Source: an uncultured beta proteobacterium
GTDB taxonomy: Bacteria; Pseudomonadota; Gammaproteobacteria; Burkholderiales; Burkholderiaceae
Reading direction: 5' to 3'
Length of the DNA stretch: 7,765 bases
Assembly: GCA_903827075.1 (NCBI GenBank)
Contig: CAIKGX010000230.1
Span: 1 to 7,765 of the forward strand
In this document: positions 1 through 6,522 of the stretch, piece by piece
Position numbering within the stretch: the first letter of the stretch is position 1
How the letters are laid out: every line of letters starts with the position of its first letter
Translations under genes and position numbers: made by a program
The notes under the pieces: generated by a model
What the model was told of the DNA's origin: nothing
What the model saw: the letters and a program-made list of their open reading frames with translations, nothing else
Database searches by the model: none

Positions 1-18
1 CCATAGTTTTATAGAGTT

Positions 19-23
19 AAAGG
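19..23 (+). promoter_or_regulatory. leuB ribosome binding site (AAAGG)
   Basis: AAAGG lies six bases before the leuB ATG at 30, a normal Shine-Dalgarno spacing, and it supports that start. It forms the left half of a perfect 10-base palindrome, AAAGGCCTTT, at 19-28. This is one of only two clear Shine-Dalgarno sequences in the window; the other precedes trpB. Confidence 0.7.
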
Positions 24-29
24 CCTTTC

Positions 30-1103
30 ATGAAAATTGCAGTCCTCCCGGGCGATGGTATCGGTCCGGAAATCGTTGCCGAAGCCGTTAAGGTATTAAA
101 CGCGCTTGGCCACCAGTTTGATCTAGAGACTGCTCCTGTTGGTGGCGCGGCCTACGATATTTCTGGACATCCATTGCCACCAGCAACCCTAGAACTTGCT
201 AAAAAAGCCGATGCCATTTTGTTTGGTGCGGTTGGTGATTGGAAATACGACACCCTTCCTCGTGAGCATCGTCCTGAGCAAGCTATTTTAGGTTTGCGTA
301 AGCATTTAGAGTTGTTTGCGAATTTCCGTCCCGCAATTTGCTATGACGAACTAACTGCTGCATCTAGCCTTAAGCCAGAAATTGTTGGCGGCTTGGATAT
401 TCTGATTATTCGTGAGCTCAATGGGGATATTTACTTTGGTCAACCACGCGGTATACGCACTTCAGAGCTGCCATTATTCAAGGGTGCTCGTGAAGGTTAC
501 GACATGATGCATTACAGCGAGCCTGAAGTAGAACGTATCGGACGAGTGGCTTTTGAAGCAGCACGCAAGCGCGGTAAAAAAGTTTGTAGCGTTGATAAAG
601 CGAATGTTTTAGAAACATCCCAGCTTTGGCGTGAAGTGATGATTCGGGTTGCAAAAGATTATCCCGATGTTGAGCTATCCCATATGTATGTAGACAACGC
701 TGCTATGCAATTAGTAAAGGCGCCTAAAGCATTTGATGTGGTGGTTACTGGCAATTTATTTGGCGATATTTTGTCTGATGAAGCGGCGATGTTAACTGGC
801 TCTATTGGCATGTTGCCTTCAGCATCCCTTGATAAAAATAACAAAGGCTTGTATGAGCCTAGCCATGGTTCAGCACCCGATATCGCAGGTAAGGGGATTG
901 CTAATCCGTTGGCGACCATTTTGTCTGCTGCCATGATGTTGCGATATTCCTTAGGCTTGCCGCATGAGGCCGATCGTATTGAAGCTGCAGTACAAAAAGT
1001 CCTTGCTCAAGGTTTGCGCACTGCCGATATTTACACCGAGGGTACGAAAAAAGTATCCACCGTTGAGATGGGCGATGCCGTTGTTGCAGCGCTGTCAAAA
1101 TAA
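30..1103 (+). CDS. leuB: 3-isopropylmalate dehydrogenase LeuB
   Basis: This cytoplasmic enzyme oxidises and decarboxylates (2R,3S)-3-isopropylmalate to 2-oxoisocaproate with NAD+ and a divalent metal, the third step of leucine synthesis. The 357-residue product has the usual length and matches the isocitrate/isopropylmalate dehydrogenase family from end to end. Visible motifs are GDGIGPE (8-14), substrate-binding arginines near 90, 100 and 128, the catalytic Tyr135 in NGDIYFGQPRG, Lys190 in SVDKANVL, Asp222 in YVDNAAM, the metal-binding aspartates 246 and 250 in GDILSDEA, and the NAD-binding loop EPSHGSAPDIAGKG (276-289). Asp284 in that loop fits NAD rather than NADP preference. The ATG at 30 is supported by AAAGG six bases upstream and by the typical N-terminus MKIAVLPGDGIG. 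In related bacteria leuC and leuD usually lie just upstream, outside this window. A 56-base gap separates leuB from asd, so co-transcription with asd is possible but unproven. The gene appears intact. Confidence 0.97.
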   Translation: MKIAVLPGDGIGPEIVAEAVKVLNALGHQFDLETAPVGGAAYDISGHPLPPATLELAKKADAILFGAVGDWKYDTLPREHRPEQAILGLRKHLELFANFRPAICYDELTAASSLKPEIVGGLDILIIRELNGDIYFGQPRGIRTSELPLFKGAREGYDMMHYSEPEVERIGRVAFEAARKRGKKVCSVDKANVLETSQLWREVMIRVAKDYPDVELSHMYVDNAAMQLVKAPKAFDVVVTGNLFGDILSDEAAMLTGSIGMLPSASLDKNNKGLYEPSHGSAPDIAGKGIANPLATILSAAMMLRYSLGLPHEADRIEAAVQKVLAQGLRTADIYTEGTKKVSTVEMGDAVVAALSK

Positions 1104-1159
1104 ATAGCTTTAGTTAATAAACAAATTCAATCCGTTAATACAATAGATAGATGATCGTT

Positions 1160-2317
1160 ATGGCAAATACAAATACACCATTAGTAGGTTTAGTCGGCTG
1201 GCGCGGTATGGTCGGTAGCGTTCTCATGGAAAGAATGTTGGCTGAAAAAGATTTCGATTTGATTGAGCCTGTATTTTTTAGTACTAGCCAAGCAGGTGGA
1301 CAAGTGCCCTTGCTCAATGGTCAAAAAGTGACAAAAAACGAGCACACCTTGCAAGATGCCAATGACATCAAGGCATTGTCCCGCTGTGACATTATTCTGA
1401 CTTGTCAGGGTGGCGATTACACCAATGAGATATTCCCTCAATTACGTGCTGCAGGCTGGACCGGTCATTGGATTGATGCCGCTAGCGCCTTGCGTATGAA
1501 AGACGATGCGGTATTGGTATTAGATCCCGTGAACCGCCCAGTGATTGATAAGGCATTAGCAGCAGGTGGCAAGAACTGGATTGGTAGCAACTGCACTGTC
1601 AGCTTGATGATGATGGCCATGGGTGGATTAGTCAAAGCAGATTTAGTTGAGTGGATTAGTGCGATGACCTATCAGGCAGCATCTGGTGCTGGTGCGCAAA
1701 ATATGCGTGAACTCCTTTTGCAAATGGGTGCATTACGCGATAGCGTAGCGACGGAGTTGGCCGACCCATCCTCATGGATTTTGGACATCGATCGCAAAAT
1801 CACTGATACTTTACGCTCACCTGATTTTCCAAAGAAAAATTTCCGTAATACTCCCTTAGCTGGTAGTTTAATTCCTTGGATTGATGTGCCAGTAGAGAAC
1901 GGTCAAACTAAAGAAGAATGGAAAGGTGGCGCTGAGTTCAATAAGATCTTGGGTCGTCCTGCATTTCGTACAGCGGGAAGTATTCCGATTGATGGCTTGT
2001 GTGTTCGCGTAGGGGCCATGCGTTGCCATTCACAAGGCTTAACCGTCAAACTCAAAAAAGATATTCCGCTTGCGCAAATTGAAGCTATTTTGGCCAATGA
2101 CAATCCGTGGGTGAAAGTTGTTCCGAATGATCGCGAAACCACTGAGCGTGATTTATCCCCTGCAGCAGTGAGTGGCACATTGACAGTTCCCGTCGGCCGT
2201 TTGCACAAAATGGCTATGGGCCCTGAGTATCTCGCCGCCTTTACTGTGGGTGACCAACTCTTATGGGGTGCTGCAGAACCATTGCGTCGCATGCTCCGTA
2301 TTTTGCTTGAGCATTAA
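1160..2317 (+). CDS. asd: Aspartate-semialdehyde dehydrogenase Asd
   Basis: Asd reduces L-aspartyl-4-phosphate to L-aspartate-4-semialdehyde with NADPH, the branch point to lysine, diaminopimelate, threonine, methionine and isoleucine. With the start at 1160 the product has 385 residues. Visible features are the nucleotide-binding GLVGWRGMVGS near the N-terminus, the nucleophile Cys145 in GSNCTVSL, Gln172 in TYQAASGAGAQ, and Arg283 and His290 in RVGAMRCHSQ; these correspond to E. coli Cys135, Gln162, Arg267 and His274. The closing stretch LLWGAAEPLRRML is typical of the proteobacterial (E. coli-like) Asd class. An in-frame ATG at 1151 would add three residues (388 aa). I prefer 1160 because the purine-rich AGATAGATGA ends about five bases before it, while at 1151 it would touch the start codon. 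The stop overlaps the fimV-like start as TAATG, so the two are probably translationally coupled. The enzyme assignment is firm; the exact start is not. Confidence 0.96.
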   Translation: MANTNTPLVGLVGWRGMVGSVLMERMLAEKDFDLIEPVFFSTSQAGGQVPLLNGQKVTKNEHTLQDANDIKALSRCDIILTCQGGDYTNEIFPQLRAAGWTGHWIDAASALRMKDDAVLVLDPVNRPVIDKALAAGGKNWIGSNCTVSLMMMAMGGLVKADLVEWISAMTYQAASGAGAQNMRELLLQMGALRDSVATELADPSSWILDIDRKITDTLRSPDFPKKNFRNTPLAGSLIPWIDVPVENGQTKEEWKGGAEFNKILGRPAFRTAGSIPIDGLCVRVGAMRCHSQGLTVKLKKDIPLAQIEAILANDNPWVKVVPNDRETTERDLSPAAVSGTLTVPVGRLHKMAMGPEYLAAFTVGDQLLWGAAEPLRRMLRILLEH

Positions 2318-3720
2318 TGTTGCGTCTTAAGCCTTTTGGCCTGGTAAAGCTACTGTGCTTAGTTTGGCTTTGCTGGTCTTGTGCTGTCAGCGCCATCTCT
2401 TTGGGGTCGCCTAAGCTGCTATCTAAATCGGGTGAGCCACTGCGAGTGGAAATACCGATTCGGGTGAGCCCAGAAGAGCAGAGTGCATTAGCCAGTCTAG
2501 AGGCGACCTTGCCAGCAAAGTCTGTCTACGAGCGCTTGGGTATTTCTTCTAAGGTCTTAGATTTCAATGCCCAGTCCATGGTGTATCGAAACAAGCAAGA
2601 GCAATTGATGGTTCTTGTAGAAACCGTCAACCCCATACCAGCCTCTGATGATCCATTTGTAGATCTCTTAGTCAATGTAAAGTGGTCAGCAGGTAGCTTA
2701 ACTAAAACCTTTACCTTGCTCTTAGGCGATGCGCAAAAGATCCTAGTCAGACCCGGCCAAACCTTATCTGAAATTGCTGCGCAGATGGCTCCACAATTAG
2801 ATGGTGCCACCATTGATCAAACTATGATGGCTTTATTTAAGGCTAACCCCGATGCTTTTGCTAGCGGAAGCATTAATCGGCTTGATGCTGGCGCAGAGCT
2901 AAATAAACCTAGTCAGGCATTGTTGCGCTCTATTAGTCCAGCAGAAGCCAATCAGTTTGTTGCGGAATCCAATGCCCAATGGCGCGCAGAACAAGAAAGT
3001 AAAACTTCCTCAACAGGAGGGCAAAGCACCCCAAGCAAGAATGTAGAGCTAGCTGCGAAAGATAGACTCAAGATTGGCTTTAGTGCAGAAGGCAACACAG
3101 AGGAGCGACGCTACACTGAAGAATTGGTAGCGCAAGAAAAAGTACTAGAGCAAACAAAAGCCCGCGTTGCTGAACTAGAGAAGAATATTGCAGATTTACA
3201 AAAGTTATTAAATCAATCCAAAGAGAAGTCTCAAGAGAAAAAAGCAGTTGAGAGTACCTTTGGTCTTGGTGCTTTTGCTCCAGCGATCTTAACCCTCATT
3301 CTGATGACTTTTACTGGCCTGTTGCTTTGGTTATTGGCCAAAAATGCCCGTCGATCTGAGATGGTTCACTTTACTAAGCCGACACCGCATGCACATCCCG
3401 CTACTTTTCCGAGGGATCACTTATCCTCTACGGGGAATATGCCCGAACGTGCCAAAGCCTTATTCGCAGGGATTGATTTAGATCTTTCGCGAGGCAAGCC
3501 AGTAGGGAATGTTTTGCCAGCAACTGTTTCCGAGGCAGGCCCACTTTCCGATACATTGCGGGTTAAATTAAATCTTGCTCGTGCGTATATCACGATTGAA
3601 GATTTTTCTGCTGCCAAGAAATCACTAGAAGAAATTTTACAAGTCAGCAGCTCTATCGATCCCACCATCACTATCGAGGCTCAGGGATTGCTGTCGGAGC
3701 TATCCCATCGCCATAGCTAG
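2317..3720 (+). CDS. fimV: FimV/HubP-family membrane protein, compact form
   Basis: This is a cell-pole/pilus-assembly protein of the FimV/HubP family. The 467-residue product starts with a signal sequence: basic residues, then a hydrophobic stretch (8-24) and AVSA, with cleavage likely near residue 26. An N-terminal periplasmic domain follows (about 27-140). Next is the family's LysM-like segment (about 142-200), recognisable by VRPGQTLSEIA, MMALFKANPDAF and GSINRLDAGAEL. A Ser/Thr/Gly/Gln-rich linker (228-242) leads to a charged, probably coiled-coil helix (262-310). One transmembrane helix (319-341) follows, with Arg/Lys just after it. The cytoplasmic tail (342-467) carries FAGIDLDLS and a TPR-like FimV C-terminal helix pair (VKLNLARAYITIEDFSAAKKSLEEIL). 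Known relatives mark poles, bind peptidoglycan through LysM and support type IV pili and twitching. Position between asd and truA matches fimV in Pseudomonas. P. aeruginosa FimV is about 900 residues, so this version lacks most of the long acidic cytoplasmic region. Domain order is seen; the role here is inferred. Confidence 0.88.
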   Translation: MLRLKPFGLVKLLCLVWLCWSCAVSAISLGSPKLLSKSGEPLRVEIPIRVSPEEQSALASLEATLPAKSVYERLGISSKVLDFNAQSMVYRNKQEQLMVLVETVNPIPASDDPFVDLLVNVKWSAGSLTKTFTLLLGDAQKILVRPGQTLSEIAAQMAPQLDGATIDQTMMALFKANPDAFASGSINRLDAGAELNKPSQALLRSISPAEANQFVAESNAQWRAEQESKTSSTGGQSTPSKNVELAAKDRLKIGFSAEGNTEERRYTEELVAQEKVLEQTKARVAELEKNIADLQKLLNQSKEKSQEKKAVESTFGLGAFAPAILTLILMTFTGLLLWLLAKNARRSEMVHFTKPTPHAHPATFPRDHLSSTGNMPERAKALFAGIDLDLSRGKPVGNVLPATVSEAGPLSDTLRVKLNLARAYITIEDFSAAKKSLEEILQVSSSIDPTITIEAQGLLSELSHRHS

Positions 3721-3729
3721 AGCCTGCTA

Positions 3730-4560
3730 ATGCGCATTGCTCTTGGTATCCAATATGACGGCAGTCCGTATTGCGGCTGGCAGTCGCAGTTAAGTCAAAA
3801 TACCGTTCAAGACGTATTGGAAAAAGCCATCTCGGATTTTGTAGGGGAGGAAGGTCTTAAACAGAGTCCAATACGCGTGATTACTGCAGGTCGCACTGAT
3901 ACTGGCGTGCATGCATTAGGGCAAGTGGTGCATTTTGATGTGAATGTTGAGCGTGAAAATTGGTCATGGGTAAGGGGGGTGAATTCTTTCTTGCCGCAAT
4001 CGATCGTCGTCAATTGGGCGCAAGTAGTCTCAGAAGAGTTTAGTGCGCGTTTCTCGGCATATGAACGCACCTATATTTACGCTTTACATGCAGGACCTTG
4101 CCGCTCACCGATGGCCGCATCACGTGCAGGTTATTTGATGATGCCCGCCGATCGTTGGTTTGATATCAATGCCATGAAGCTAGCGGCACAATGCCTGATT
4201 GGTGAACATGATTTCACCTCCTTTCGGTCTTCCGAATGTCAAAGCAAAACCCCAGTAAAGACCTTGTACTCGGTTGAGATTATCTCTAGTGAGCCCTGGC
4301 TGTATTTCCAGATTAAAGGCAATGCCTTTTTGCATCACATGGTTCGTAATCTTGTAGGTAGCTTTTTAATGATTGGTACTGGCAAGCAAGCCCCCCAATG
4401 GATGGCAGAAGTCTTGGCTGCTAAAGATCGCAGCATAGCTGCTCCTACGTTTTCCCCGGATGGTTTGTACTTAGCCAAAATTGCTTATCCAGAGGAATTT
4501 CACATTCCCGATCCTTGGTTGGCGCATTCTTGGCTCCCAACTGACCTGATTAGCCCATAA
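3730..4560 (+). CDS. truA: tRNA pseudouridine(38-40) synthase TruA
   Basis: TruA converts uridines 38, 39 and 40 of the tRNA anticodon arm to pseudouridine, with no cofactor. The 276-residue product is the usual length. Family motifs are in order: ALGIQYDGSPYCGWQ at the N-terminus (4-18), the catalytic Asp57 in GRTDTGVHA (54-62), the conserved tyrosine region ERTYIYAL (112-119, Tyr115), HDFTSFRSSECQS (160-172), and GNAFLHHMVRNLVG (197-210) with Arg206. The ATG at 3730 gives the expected family N-terminus. It follows the fimV-like stop by nine bases and has no convincing Shine-Dalgarno sequence, so initiation may depend on ribosomes finishing the upstream gene. It sits in a short inverted repeat (AGAGC at 3719-3723, GCTCT at 3739-3743). 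The asd-fimV-truA-trpF order is conserved in other proteobacteria. The gene is intact. Confidence 0.97.
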   Translation: MRIALGIQYDGSPYCGWQSQLSQNTVQDVLEKAISDFVGEEGLKQSPIRVITAGRTDTGVHALGQVVHFDVNVERENWSWVRGVNSFLPQSIVVNWAQVVSEEFSARFSAYERTYIYALHAGPCRSPMAASRAGYLMMPADRWFDINAMKLAAQCLIGEHDFTSFRSSECQSKTPVKTLYSVEIISSEPWLYFQIKGNAFLHHMVRNLVGSFLMIGTGKQAPQWMAEVLAAKDRSIAAPTFSPDGLYLAKIAYPEEFHIPDPWLAHSWLPTDLISP

Positions 4561-4583
4561 GCCTTATCATTTCCCCATGGGCT
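4552..4583 (+). promoter_or_regulatory. Possible hairpin over the truA stop and trpF start
   Basis: AGCCCAT (4552-4558) is the perfect reverse complement of ATGGGCT (4577-4583), leaving an 18-base loop. The right arm contains the trpF ATG; the left arm is the end of truA. A second, mutually exclusive pairing joins TAAGCC (4558-4563) with GGCTTA (4580-4585). No Shine-Dalgarno sequence is visible before trpF. A ribosome finishing truA would cover the left arm and free the trpF start, so this could be a translational-coupling device. The pairing is seen; the function is inference, and a 7-base match could be chance. Confidence 0.3.
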
Positions 4584-5251
4584 TACTCACATACTCACCA
4601 GGCCGTACTCGGGTCAAAATCTGCGGTCTAAAGACCCCGGCGGATGTCGATGCTGCTGTTGCGGCTGGGGTCGATGCGGTCGGTTTTGTGTTCTATCCAC
4701 CTAGCCCAAGGGCTGTGAGCCCCAATATTGCCGCTTCCTTGATAAGTAGACTGCCTGCAGGAGTCGATGCAGTCGGACTGGTAGTGAATGCCTCTGACGA
4801 GCAATTTGAGGCTATTAGAGCGGCTGCTTCAATCACTTTATGGCAGTTTCATGGGGATGAGTCACCGCAAGAGTGTGAGCGCTTGGCGGCAGGTGATCCC
4901 TGGATGAAAGCGGCCAGAATAGGGGCCCAGTTCCCATTTGATGAATTTTCCCTACAATATAGTCAAGCAAACGCTTTTTTGCTCGATGCCCTCGTTGAGG
5001 GATATGGTGGAGGAGGCGTTCCTTTTGATTGGCAGGGGATTCCACAAGTATGGGTAAGCGCAAACGCGCCTCGGGTCGTTTTGAGTGGTGGATTGAACAC
5101 GCACAACGTGGGCGAGGCGATTGCTCGCCTGCATCCTTGCGCGGTTGACGTCTCTAGTGGCGTAGAAATCAGCAAGGGCATCAAAGATCCCGTGCTCATG
5201 GCCCAATTTATTGAAGCAGTGCGCGCGGCAGATGCTAAAGCATCCACTTAA
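4577..5251 (+). CDS. trpF: Phosphoribosylanthranilate isomerase TrpF
   Basis: TrpF isomerises N-(5-phosphoribosyl)anthranilate to 1-(o-carboxyphenylamino)-1-deoxyribulose-5-phosphate, the third step of tryptophan synthesis after chorismate. The 224-residue protein is a single-domain (beta/alpha)8 barrel, not fused to TrpC as in E. coli. Catalytic Cys16 is in VKICGLK (13-19) and the probable catalytic Asp137 is in FLLDALVEG. Other family motifs are GFVFYPPSPR (36-45), FHGDE (91-95), the phosphate-binding LSGGLN (169-174) and VDVSSGVE (190-197). It is slightly longer than the roughly 205-210 residues typical of the family because about ten residues precede the first strand; no other plausible start lies between the ATG and that strand. 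The ATG follows truA by 16 pyrimidine-rich bases with no Shine-Dalgarno sequence and lies in a possible coupling hairpin. The other tryptophan genes trpE, trpG, trpD and trpC are not in this window. The gene is intact. Confidence 0.96.
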   Translation: MGLLTYSPGRTRVKICGLKTPADVDAAVAAGVDAVGFVFYPPSPRAVSPNIAASLISRLPAGVDAVGLVVNASDEQFEAIRAAASITLWQFHGDESPQECERLAAGDPWMKAARIGAQFPFDEFSLQYSQANAFLLDALVEGYGGGGVPFDWQGIPQVWVSANAPRVVLSGGLNTHNVGEAIARLHPCAVDVSSGVEISKGIKDPVLMAQFIEAVRAADAKAST

Positions 5252-5263
5252 ATTGCTGCAATT
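5251..5263. promoter_or_regulatory. 13-base palindrome between trpF and trpB
   Basis: AATTGC-T-GCAATT is a perfect inverted repeat with a single central base. It begins at the last base of the trpF stop codon and ends five bases before the trpB ribosome binding site. A one-base centre cannot form a good RNA hairpin, so if it acts it would be as a DNA site for a dimeric protein. Only the symmetry is seen. There is no recognisable promoter next to it, and chance is a fair explanation for such an AT-rich site. Confidence 0.2.
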
Positions 5264-5267
5264 AATC

Positions 5268-5275
5268 AAAAGAGG
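5268..5275 (+). promoter_or_regulatory. trpB ribosome binding site (AAAAGAGG)
   Basis: AAAAGAGG ends five bases before the trpB ATG at 5281. It is the best Shine-Dalgarno sequence between asd and accD and fixes the trpB start. It suggests that trpB can be translated on its own, unlike trpF and trpA, whose starts have no such site. Confidence 0.75.
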
Positions 5276-5280
5276 TATTT

Positions 5281-6474
5281 ATGTACGATAAGCCAGATGC
5301 ACGAGGACATTTCGGTCCTTATGGTGGCGTATTTGTTTCTGAAACGCTGATGTTTGCTTTGGATGAGCTCAAAGCAGCTTATGCCAAATATCAGCATGAC
5401 CCAGAATTTATTGAAGAGTTTCATTACGAGCTCAAGCACTTTGTCGGTCGTCCATCACCGGTCTATCACGCTAAACGTTGGAGTGAAATGTTGGGCGGGG
5501 CGCAAATCTATCTCAAACGGGAAGATTTGAATCACACTGGCGCGCACAAAATTAATAATGTGATTGGCCAAGCGATGTTGGCTAAGCGCATGGGCAAACC
5601 CCGCATTATTGCTGAGACGGGAGCAGGGCAGCATGGCGTTGCTACAGCGACTATCTGTGCTCGTTTTGGTTTAGATTGCACGGTCTATCAAGGCTCTGTT
5701 GATGTGGCTCGTCAAGCGCAGAATGTGTACCGCATGAAATTACTTGGCGCTAAGGTTGTTCCAGTCGAATCTGGCACCAAGACTCTAAAAGATGCACTGA
5801 ACGAAGCGATGCGGGACTGGGTAACCAACGTGGACGATACTTTCTACATCATTGGTACAGTCGCAGGTCCCCATCCTTATCCCATGATGGTGAGGGATTT
5901 TCAGAGTGTGATTGGTGAAGAATGCAAAGTTCAAATGCCAGAACTCACTGGTCGTCAGCCTGACTATGTGATGGCTTGCGTTGGCGGTGGTTCTAATGCG
6001 ATGGGCATTTTTTATCCCTACATTGATTTTCCGGAAGTGAAATTGATTGGCGTGGAAGCTGCAGGCCATGGTCTAAAGAGCGGCCTACATTCAGCCGCAT
6101 TGTGTGTTGGTAAGCCAGGCGTATTACATGGCAACCGAACTTATTTATTGCAAGATGAGAATGGCCAGATTTCTGAAACACATTCGGTATCAGCAGGTAT
6201 GGACTATCCGGGCGTGGGTCCTGAGCATGCCTGGTTGAAAGATTCAGGTCGCGCAGACTATGTAGCAATAACCGATGAAGAAGCACTCAAAGCTTTTCAT
6301 GATTGCTGTCGTATTGAAGGCATTATTCCTGCCTTGGAATCTGCACATGCGATTGCCTATGCTTGCAAGCTCGCCCCAACACTATCTAAAGATAAAACGA
6401 TTTTGGTGAACTTATCTGGTCGTGGTGATAAAGATATGCATACCGTTGCGCAAGCGACCGGCTCTGAAGGTTAA
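5281..6474 (+). CDS. trpB: Tryptophan synthase beta chain TrpB
   Basis: TrpB condenses indole, channelled from TrpA, with L-serine to give L-tryptophan, using pyridoxal 5'-phosphate in a cytoplasmic alpha2-beta2 complex. The 397-residue product has the usual length of the TrpB1 class. The PLP lysine is Lys90 in NHTGAHKINN. Catalytic Glu112 is in AETGAGQHG (111-119), the PLP phosphate loop is GGGSNA (235-240), and Ser379 in NLSGRGDKD (377-385) faces the pyridine nitrogen. The N-terminal GHFGPYGGVFVSETL, the GPHPYP segment (196-201) and EGIIPALESAHA (346-357) are also typical. A strong ribosome binding site (AAAAGAGG) five bases before the ATG supports the start. The gene lies 29 bases after trpF and 14 bases before trpA, so TrpB and TrpA should be made together. 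I see no attenuator or leader peptide in the short gap before it. The gene is intact. Confidence 0.98.
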   Translation: MYDKPDARGHFGPYGGVFVSETLMFALDELKAAYAKYQHDPEFIEEFHYELKHFVGRPSPVYHAKRWSEMLGGAQIYLKREDLNHTGAHKINNVIGQAMLAKRMGKPRIIAETGAGQHGVATATICARFGLDCTVYQGSVDVARQAQNVYRMKLLGAKVVPVESGTKTLKDALNEAMRDWVTNVDDTFYIIGTVAGPHPYPMMVRDFQSVIGEECKVQMPELTGRQPDYVMACVGGGSNAMGIFYPYIDFPEVKLIGVEAAGHGLKSGLHSAALCVGKPGVLHGNRTYLLQDENGQISETHSVSAGMDYPGVGPEHAWLKDSGRADYVAITDEEALKAFHDCCRIEGIIPALESAHAIAYACKLAPTLSKDKTILVNLSGRGDKDMHTVAQATGSEG

Positions 6475-6522
6475 TTCTTAAAATATTTATGTCGAAAATT
6501 AGCGCACTCTTTAAAGAATTAA
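6471..6522 (+). promoter_or_regulatory. Possible AT-rich hairpin around the trpA start
   Basis: The 13-base arm at 6471-6483 (TTAATTCTTAAAA) pairs with 6510-6522 (TTTAAAGAATTAA) at 12 of 13 positions. The first nine pairs are continuous, and there is one A-A mismatch before the last three. The trpB stop codon (6472-6474) lies in the left arm, the trpA ATG (6489) in the 26-base loop, and trpA codons 8-12 in the right arm. There is no Shine-Dalgarno sequence before trpA. Ribosomes ending on trpB would melt the structure. The stem has only one G-C pair, so it may be weak; function is inference. Confidence 0.28.

Noticed and set aside
1104..1159. A possible promoter or terminator between leuB and asd.
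   Set aside because: No -35/-10 pair with proper spacing and no GC-rich stem followed by a T run could be found, so I did not annotate one.
4669..4776. Near-identical 15-base repeats in trpF (4669-4683 and 4762-4776, 13 of 15 matching), both encoding VDAVG.
   Set aside because: They encode neighbouring strands of the (beta/alpha)8 barrel, where similar strand sequences are expected; not a DNA repeat element.
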